A DNA stretch of 64,000 nucleotides from Trichostrongylus colubriformis (taxonomy: Eukaryota > Nematoda > Chromadorea > Rhabditida > Trichostrongylidae), in contig OZ022260.1 of the NCBI GenBank assembly GCA_963978905.1, positions 38,562,259-38,626,258 on the forward strand. Reading direction: 5' to 3'. Shown here piece after piece: positions 57,396 to 64,000 of this stretch. The position numbers and the translations under genes were made by a program. A model generated the notes under the pieces. The model did no database searches, was not told where the DNA came from, and saw nothing but the letters and a program-made list of their open reading frames with translations. How positions within the stretch are numbered: position 1 is the stretch's first letter; each line of letters begins with the position of its first letter.

Positions 57396-57841
57396 AGGCA
57401 CACGACGCGATGATCAGATTAGTGGTTTACATAGTTGGGCCGTTCCTGAATAATTGCTCAGGCTGCACATTTAATGCCGCTGCACGGTGCACCCTCACAG
57501 TGTTGTGCGTGCCTGAACACATCCGAGCCACGGCCACCTAACCAGATCCTACCTGCCAATTCAAAATGCGGAAGCTGCTCTCATCATCGAAATGGCTGTT
57601 TTATTGAATAGTTTCTCTTCTCACGAGTTTCCTTCTTCATGCGAGTACAACGTTGGAAATTTGTTCGTCTGAGGCCAGGTGGGATATGGTTGAATGGTTA
57701 TGGCTCGGTTGTCTCCAAGCAAGCTCAACACCGTGACGGTGCCACGTGCAGCCACAACAAAGGTGCAGCGCGAGCAGTCACTAAAGGAACCACTTGCCCC
57801 AAGGATGTAAACCTCTAACCTAATCATCGCGTAGTGTGCTT
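57396..57841. mobile_element. element C, compact copy (446 bp)
   Basis: AGGCACACGACGCGATGATC and the inverted ATCATCGCGTAGTGTGCT end the element; GCACCCTCACAGTGTTGTGC and its complement pair further in, so most of it can fold back. The left flank is TTAG, close to TTAA. Confidence 0.78.
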
Positions 57842-58667
57842 TTGAGTTCACATCAGGCGGGTCTGACAATTCGCGATTCGGGTCGTCAGACAGAAAGCAA
57901 ACATACGTATCGATGCCATCGCGCGGTTAGCCGAGTAATCAGTGCATTTTTTTCTGTTCTCCTATCTGTTCGAATCGCAAACTCTGAAAAATGGTCCAAA
58001 GAACCTACCCGTCTCGGTGTGGCTGTCACGATACAATTGAACAGAAGCATCATCAAAATGATGACCTTCCACGGGAACATTGATCTAAAACAGACTTATA
58101 CATCTGAAGCGGTAGTAAAGTAGCCGAATCCTACAGTTATGAGGAGACATTTACCAAATTTACCAAGCTAGTAATTCGTATAGCGTGTTAGACAGGCCCT
58201 AACAAGCTTTTCTACTAAATGAGAGTGAATAAAGTATAAGGAGGCTGGAATTTACGATGATGTCACATCATTATAGCGGTGAGTAGCTAAGCTGCCAGTT
58301 ACTCCCAGTTCGCAGCGACCAGACCACGAGCGACGACATGTGAAGTAAACTCAAGGCGCGGACCATTCTAGTTACCGTCAGCCTCCTGGGGACTTTTTGC
58401 TGCTGGCGGTAACCAAACTAGTCTGCGTACCTGCATTTACATTATCTTTCCATCTCTCGAGCTACCTCCCAGTAAGCCATTGAACTAGCGGTTGTAGGGG
58501 GTTTTCGGTAGCTGATGGAAGGATTGAGACATGGATTGCGTGAAGTAGAGTTAGCATGGGAAGTGGAGAGAGGACTAGCGGTGAAGAAAAGAGTGTTTGT
58601 GGAGGGTGCGAGGCAGTTGTGCACGTGGCAGCATGAAATGGCAAGATTCTACCCCCCCCCCCTCTTA
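57842..58667. other. stretch with no recognised gene
   Basis: Contains an 11-C run at 58652-58662 beside a partial element G. Short overlapping frames only. Confidence 0.4.
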
Positions 58668-58800
58668 TATACCAGTTGAGCTAGCGCACAGTACTGCGCG
58701 AATAACACGCTGATAGTGATCAACCGATATCGAAGAAGTCCATATCGCTTGGCTTCACTTGAGATAAGAGCAGTACTGAGCGCTTGCTCAACTGGTCTTT
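58668..58800. repeat. element G, partial copy
   Basis: ATATACCAGTTGAGCTAGCG on the left and GCGCTTGCTCAACTGGTCTT on the right are inverted, and CAGTACTGCGCG matches the other copies. The interior is shortened. Confidence 0.55.
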
Positions 58801-59095
58801 CTAGAAGGCCTGTCACTCTTTGGAATTAACGTTAAACAGTCGTAGGATTTCCGTTTATCTCTACTAGATAACGGAGTTCCTTCAGTCGCCGAACGTTCAG
58901 TGCTGAGGCCCAGTGTTTATCGATAATCTAATCATTTACCACTGCATATCGCTTTCCCAAAGAGGGCCACCACTTTCTGAGGTCCAGAGGATATAGCGAA
59001 CGATCCTTTTGCTAGCATACTGTGGACCATCAATGTAAATGGATTGGCAATAAAATGTGCTCATCCACTAATCATTTGACAGTCTGGTTGAAGTG

Positions 59096-59945
59096 GTCAC
59101 TTTTGGGAGTTCAGAGTTCAGAGATCAATGGTTTTGTGTTCGATTGCTCAGATTGGAAGCCAAGTGGTAGGTGCTTATGCCAGTTATCGATACTTATCGT
59201 TTTCATGAGCATGCACCACTATTCCGAATTTCACGTAGTTTAGCGGTCGATACCCCATTATTGTTGCTGACACCGCATGCTATCACAAATCGAGATCATA
59301 TCCGGATCATCCATGTAGATGGCAGTATCAAAGACGTGCTCCATTACTTGGTCCACTTCCCAATGAGTCTTATCAGCCGTCATCAGTTTCAGTGAGTCAC
59401 CTTTGGATCCCCGTACCACCTCCTACAATAACTATGAGTTTGGACACTCCTTTATCACTTAAGAGGAAACGGATTTCGCAACATTTGCCTTTATTCGATC
59501 TTATCTACCGTTATCGCTGGATCACCAACCATCAATGTCCTCGTTCCACCCGTAAAAGACCTGTGAGTATAAGCTCTCCGGGATCAATGCGAAAAGCAAA
59601 ACGGATTCGACGACTCTAGCCTTTTCACACTCCTTATCAAACCTTATCAACTGTTATCAATGCGGATCACCGACCATTAATGTCCCCTTCCCACCCTGCT
59701 GAACACCTATGAGTGTCGGCGCTCTGGGATCAAAGCGAAAGGCGAAACGGATTTGGCGACATTCGCTTTTTGAAGCTCCTTATCGAATCTGTCACACGTT
59801 ATCACTTTCAGTTCACCACCGTTATGGTCCCTTTACCACCCCCTACACCACTTGCAACATTCGGCGTCCCAGCTTTGCTGCGACGCGAGATATGAATTTC
59901 GTGACAGACAGACGGACACACACACACAAACATACTAAGTGAATC
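59096..59945 (-). repeat. REP-A copy 4, minus strand, left arm of palindrome
   Basis: Reads on the complement as TGTCTGTCACGAAATTCATA and CTCGCGTCGCAGCAAAGCTG, then three monomers, then the tail (GTATCGACCGCTAAACTACG). It meets copy 5 head to head. Confidence 0.88.
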
Positions 59946-59959
59946 TTATATCCTGCCAT

Positions 59960-61065
59960 ATATAGTTCGCTTAGTATGTGTGTGTGTGTTTGTGTGTGTG
60001 TCCGTCTGTCTGTCACGAAATTCATATCTCGCGTCGCAGTCAAGCTGGGACCCTGAATTTTACAAGTGATGTAGGGGGTGATAAAGAGACTCTAGGGGTG
60101 GTTGACCGAAAGCGATAGCAACTAATAAGGAGCCTCGAAAGACAAATGTCGCAAAATCCATTTCGCCTTTCGCGTTGATTCAAGAGCGCTGACTCTCTTA
60201 AATGTTTAGCAGGGTGGGCCAGGGACATTAATGGGTGGGTGATCCAAATTGATAGTGGTTGACAAGATTCGATAAGGAGCGTAAAAATGCTAAAGTCGTC
60301 GAATCCGTTTCGCTTTTCGCATTGGTCCTATGGCGCTTACACTCATGGTTGTTTAGCAGAGTGGGGCGGGGGCATTAATGGTAGGTGATCCACATTGATA
60401 ATGGTTGGTAAGATTCGATTAGGAACGTGAGAAGGGAGATGTCACGAGGACCTGTTCACTTTTGCGGCGAACAGTGGAATGTTCACATTCGCAGTTATTG
60501 TTGGGTACGGGATCCAAATGGTATTGTTGGGCACATTGGCCTCAGTAAAACTGATAACGGCTTGCGGTTGGCCTCAGTAGAACTGATAACGGCTTGCGGA
60601 ATCTCTCACATTGCTTACTACTACTAAACGACCGCTTTAGCAAAAGCGTCTGATGCTCAGTGCCTTTGGGTGAACATATTAAAATTTTGTCTATGTTCTG
60701 ATGTCACTGGCCGATGTATCGACCGCTGAATTGCCCAGCGTCCCAAAAAATGGTGCATTTTTTCGATACTGCGATCTGCATTGATGATCATGATACAACC
60801 TTTATTTGTGATAGCAAAGCAAGCGGTTCACTCGGAATCATTTTCTAATGCGGTACTGGCAGCAACACTGGGTATCGACCGCTAGATTATGCAACATTCC
60901 AAATAGTGAAGCATGTTTACGAAAACGGTAAACATCGATAATCGGGATATGAATCTACCATCAATGTGTAAGAGTTAGATGTTCAGCAAGTGAGCAATTT
61001 GTTACCAATCGATGCAATCGAGTACAGGACTATTGATCTCTGATCTATCCAAACTCCCAATGATG
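59960..61065 (+). repeat. REP-A copy 5, plus strand, right arm of palindrome
   Basis: It begins with a TG run and TGTCTGTCACGAAATTCATA. Monomers start near 60125, 60272 and 60418, a period of 146-147 bp (ATAAGGAGCGTC-AAA, GTCGCAAAATCC, TGTTTAGCAGGGTGGG). The tail carries ATCGACCGCT at 60719 and 60877. It ends CAATGATGACC at about 61066, where element G is inserted or adjoins. No open frame of interest. Confidence 0.88.
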
Positions 61066-61068
61066 ACC

Positions 61069-61341
61069 TATACCAGTTGGCTGGCGCAAACTACTGCGCG
61101 CGACTCATGTCGATGACGTGCAAAATGGGTTCGATGCAAAGCAACTGGAGTATATTAATACCGAAGTGCCTTTATATCACGCAATCTTCTCTGCTTTTCT
61201 CCAATGTAATAGCTCAGCTGAAGGCAGACGAAAGGAAATATCCACGCAATTCCATACACAACTGCGGTTGTGCCGATCAAACCCATTTTGCCAACATCGT
61301 CATGAATCGCGCGCAGAAGTGTGCGCCCGCCAGCTGGTATA
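61069..61341. mobile_element. element G, copy 2 (273 bp)
   Basis: TATACCAGTTGGCTGGCGCA and the inverted GCCCGCCAGCTGGTATA end the element; ACTACTGCGCGCGACTCATG and its complement lie inside. The tips end in TA, consistent with a TA target. Confidence 0.82.
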
Positions 61342-61351
61342 GTAGGAAGCC

Positions 61352-61505
61352 ACTAACTTCGTGTATCGGTCTTTTTGTCGGTCTGTACGTCTGTCCGTCC
61401 GTAAGTGAGTGGTTGTGATGGGGAATGACAGAGGAAATCGACCGTTCGATGTATGGTGCTGGACTATCAACCTAAGGCCACATAATCATTGTGATAGCAC
61501 TTCTT
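61352..61505 (+). repeat. dispersed repeat J, copy 3
   Basis: CGGTCTGTACGTCTGTCCGT then ATCGACCGTTCGATGTATGG and AAGGCCACATAATCATTGTG match 10935-11030 and parts of 5395-5840. Confidence 0.65.
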
Positions 61506-61506
61506 T

Positions 61507-61588
61507 AGGCCGCTTTCATACTTTGCGCACCGGCGCCGTCACTTGCGTCGATTTGACGGCGTCGGTGCGTAAAGTATGAAAGCGGCCC
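61507..61588. mobile_element. 82-bp minimal foldback
   Basis: AGGCCGCTTTCATACTTTGC and the inverted GTAAAGTATGAAAGCGGCC enclose CACCGGCGCCGTCACTTGCG and its partial complement; almost all of it can form one hairpin. It is the smallest member of the CGTTCATAC-ended group. Confidence 0.85.
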
Positions 61589-62178
61589 AAAGCAAAACGT
61601 GCAAGCTGTTTGTTTAGAGTGCTCGCCATGCTCCGGCTATGTGTGCCTAATACACTGTAAGGAAAGTTTCTACGATTCTCAGTGGTACGCCCTCTCAAAG
61701 ACAGCATTTGGACGTAACGAGAGATTTGTTACAGAAGAAGGAAGACCCACCTTGGAACTGCCTTGTTGTTGAACCTTCCAAATGAGCTACTCTAGATTGA
61801 GTAATGCACACTCAATGCTCATCATAAATGATAGGCTCATATCAGTCCTTCAGATAACCTTTTGCATAGCTGGTTTGCTTGATGATAAGACAAGAAAATT
61901 CAGGCGTGCTCAGCGTTGCTTAGGTTTTACTGCCACGCTCACAGCAAAACGCATGATGGCTCAAAATGTAAGATGCTGAGTAGTTCAAGAAAAGATGTAA
62001 GATGGAGTGTTCAGTTAGTATTCTTCTGTATAATCGAGTTCTGTTGAGGAAAAGCCGGCTACCCTTTTGGGTTTTTCGCATTGTCATTCCACCAAACTTG
62101 GCTTTTGCTGCTGTCCATGTAGGCAGGCAATTTCTACTTAGGTCTGATATAGATACAGGCTTCGAGTGGTAGAAGGGG

Positions 62179-62450
62179 CGGAGAGGGGCGGAGGTGATGT
62201 ATGTAGTGACAGGTGGCTCGTACTCCTACTATCATGGTGCGGGGATCGAATCCCGCTTCAACACCCGGCCAGGCCAACCGAGCCTTACATTCCACTTGTG
62301 TCAGTGAATTAGTACCATTCACGTCTGAGAGGGTAAAAGCACTGACTTGTACATTGGCTAGTCGTAGCAAGTCATTGTGTAGGCCAAAGCGCATTCACCT
62401 GCCAGCGATTCTGAAGGAAATAAGATGTGTGGCACATCCCACAGAAGGGA
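62179..62450 (+). mobile_element. tRNA-related SINE within block E, copy 2
   Basis: GGGCGGAGGTGATGTATGTA to CATCCCACAGAAGGGACTGA. The B-box-like GGATCGAATCCC at 62243 is the best preserved of the three SINE copies; GTGGCTCGTACTCC, 28-30 bp before it, stands where an A box would be. Confidence 0.72.
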
Positions 62451-62580
62451 CTGATAACCGCTAAGAATATTCTTTCCACGACTTTCAGCACTGGAAAGAG
62501 TGTACACAACAAAATTAATGAGAAAATGCCTGAGCAGGCAGGTCGTTTCCTCGTTCATTGAAAAGAACCGCTTTTCATTA

Positions 62581-63007
62581 AAGGAATCGTCCACGGAAAA
62601 TGAGTTTTTGTGTTACCCATATATTTACGTTGTATTTGCCTAATGTTGGCCTCATGCAAAATTTCACGCGAAAAAATGTGAATCTGGCTGAGATACAGTA
62701 CCACAAAGTGCGGTCCCAGTGGGCGGGGCCTCCGTATAAAAGCCTCGTCCCGTCTTCCGCCGCCGTTGGGAACTGAGAATGGGACTGTTTACGTAACGTT
62801 CTATTCCTACAATGCGTCTCCGACCACGGCAGACGCGGTACGAGGCTTTTACACGGAGGCCCCGCCCACTGGGACCGCACTTTGTGGTGCTGTATCTCAG
62901 CCAGATTCACATTTTTTCGCGTGAAATTTTGCATGAGGCCAACATTAGGCAAATACAACATAAATATATGGGTAACACAAAAACTCATTTTCCGTGGACG
63001 ATTCCTT
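62581..63007. mobile_element. PAL-427: intact palindromic MITE
   Basis: Arms of about 190 bp run from AAGGAATCGTCCACGG at 62581 to its exact complement ending at 63007. Shared arm words include TTTACGTTGTATTTGCC, CGCGAAAAAATGTGAATCTG and GTGGGCGGGGCCTCCGT. The centre (TTCTATTCCTACAATG region) is short. Open frames on both strands translate the same arm. Other copies are at 28329-29062 (split by a SINE) and 16428-16575 (half). Confidence 0.92.
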
Positions 63008-64000
63008 CAATTAGGAGGCTCCCCAACAGTGGAATGGCTAAACACAGGCCACAGCAGTTTTGTGACTTGGGATTACTTACGGTTGGCGTTGGGGGTGACA
63101 GAATGCAAAAACATGTCGGGCTTGTTGCAACTAATTACTTTGTAAACTTAAACCAGTCGCATTAGGTTGTGGGGCCATTTAAGTAGCAAGTTTTATTTTT
63201 TTTGTTTTCTATCCTTTTGCAGCATTTTATCATTTTTATTTTCGAGTATATCTTCTACACCGAAATTTAGGCACTACGGGAGATATTAGAAATTCGCAAA
63301 AAAAATTCAGAAACGTAAAAATTTTTAAAAAGCGACGATTTCCAATCGAAAAAGTGTTTGAAGTCAGGTCGTCGTAACTATGATTTCCATAGCTTCGTCG
63401 CGTTCGCGTTCGCGTTGCAGCGCAGGCGACACTCTTGGCAACGGAGTAATCAAGGTTCTTTTCTAATCAAGGGTCCTTTCGAATACCGCTATCTTTATAG
63501 CAAGGGAATAAATTGCTATAGGCCAAGTAAATGTTATTTTGTACCAAGTGCCCTCTTCTTTCCTTCCCTCCACAAATGTTTCTTGAAGCTTCTAAGAAAT
63601 TGTGGAGACTATGTAGTAATTTGATCGTACAACCGGAATACCAGTCAAATGATAGGCAGTGCCTCAGATGCCTGATAACCTTTCTAAAATCCTCTAAATC
63701 TTATAATGCCTGATGAGGCTATTCAAAACAAATGTTGCTGAAATTTTGTGTAGTCCTGGTTAGGTGTCGATTTCTTTCGAATATTATAGCAAATCTGCGC
63801 GTACATCACTGATGTCGCTCACTAAGACTGTCTTGTTAGCAACAAATTATCGTATTACATCCAGGCATATGAACTTATTTGGAGGTCTGGTAGATTTTCT
63901 GCGGTGATAACTTTTTTATCTGCAGTTCGCGAATCGAAGACGGCCTACTGTATTCAAAAAATTCGATTCGATATGGCTTTTAAAAGAGAGGTGTGCTTAC

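Larger units (their letters stand above)
61620..64000. repeat. duplicated block E, copy 2 (runs off the window)
   Basis: Matches 35892-37480 from TGCTCGCCATGCTCCGGCTA onward. Relative to copy 1 it has an extra stretch of roughly 770 bp (about 62512-63290) that contains the palindromic MITE 62581-63007. Similarity resumes at AAACGTAAAAATTT and continues to the end of the window. Confidence 0.88.

Noticed and set aside
26830..58110. LTR pair for the gag relic
   Set aside because: Only a weak shared word near 27110 and 58060 was seen; there is no TG...CA-bounded direct repeat flanking 25747-26574.
60125..60600. Regularly spaced repeats suggestive of a CRISPR array
   Set aside because: Units of 146 bp are contiguous tandem monomers without unique spacers, in a eukaryotic repeat context.
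62578..63145. Two similar proteins on opposite strands
   Set aside because: Both are translations of the two arms of one palindromic MITE.
1..64000. Spliced leader (SL1-like) gene, 5S or other rRNA
   Set aside because: I looked for the SL1 start GGTTTAATTACCC and for conserved rRNA words on both strands by eye and saw none; a covariance search would be needed to exclude degenerate copies.

Overview
This window looks like a repeat-dense stretch of a nematode nuclear genome, probably a strongylid (hookworm-like) species. I base that on the mix of elements: an RTE-type non-LTR retrotransposon, Tc1 and mariner relics, a BEL/Pao-type gag relic with the DUF1759 motif, hAT-like non-autonomous elements with 8-bp target duplications, and very many short foldback elements (MITEs). 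One splice acceptor ends in TTTCAG, the nematode consensus. There is no bacterial operon, rRNA, CRISPR array, confident tRNA or spliced leader gene. The species is an inference; the transposon content is read directly.

No complete host gene was found. The best host-gene candidate is one terminal exon on the minus strand at 43607-43929. A shorter unrecognised open frame lies at 40226-40546 (minus). Almost every other open frame is a by-product of repeats.

Layout. 1-2.4 kb: mostly unrecognised. 2.4-16.4 kb: GC-rich foldbacks, a TA-flanked MITE family (six copies in the window), two 241-bp MITEs with perfect 9-bp target duplications, a TTAA-flanked element and the first REP-A copy. 16.4-20.1 kb: two 762-bp TTAA-flanked elements in opposite orientation around a large foldback. 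20-29.5 kb: foldback fragments, the gag relic, and a tRNA-related SINE inserted in a palindromic MITE. 29.5-31.3 kb: first hAT-like element. 32.2-35.9 kb: a 3.1-kb RTE copy inserted in a REP-A repeat with a 14-bp target duplication. 35.9-37.5 kb: first copy of a duplicated block whose second copy is at 61.6-64 kb. 37.9-43 kb: nested foldbacks. 44.75-47.5 kb: second hAT-like element carrying a mariner relic and a long hairpin. 47.6-48.9 kb: another large foldback. 49.6-52.4 kb: a Tc1 transposase pseudogene, a TG microsatellite and REP-A. 52.4-53.8 kb: a 1.34-kb foldback. 55 kb: a mariner end turned into a 670-bp palindrome. 59.1-61.1 kb: two REP-A copies head to head, about 2 kb of near-palindrome.

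The parts work as a record of nested mobile-element insertion rather than as a pathway. The most unusual points are: (1) many foldbacks with unrelated interiors share one short terminal motif (AGGCNGCGTTCATAC); (2) one internal core is carried by three different sets of inverted ends; (3) several whole elements exist as inverted pairs; (4) ten G or C homopolymers of 11-19 bases, several placed at element ends or inside their repeats.
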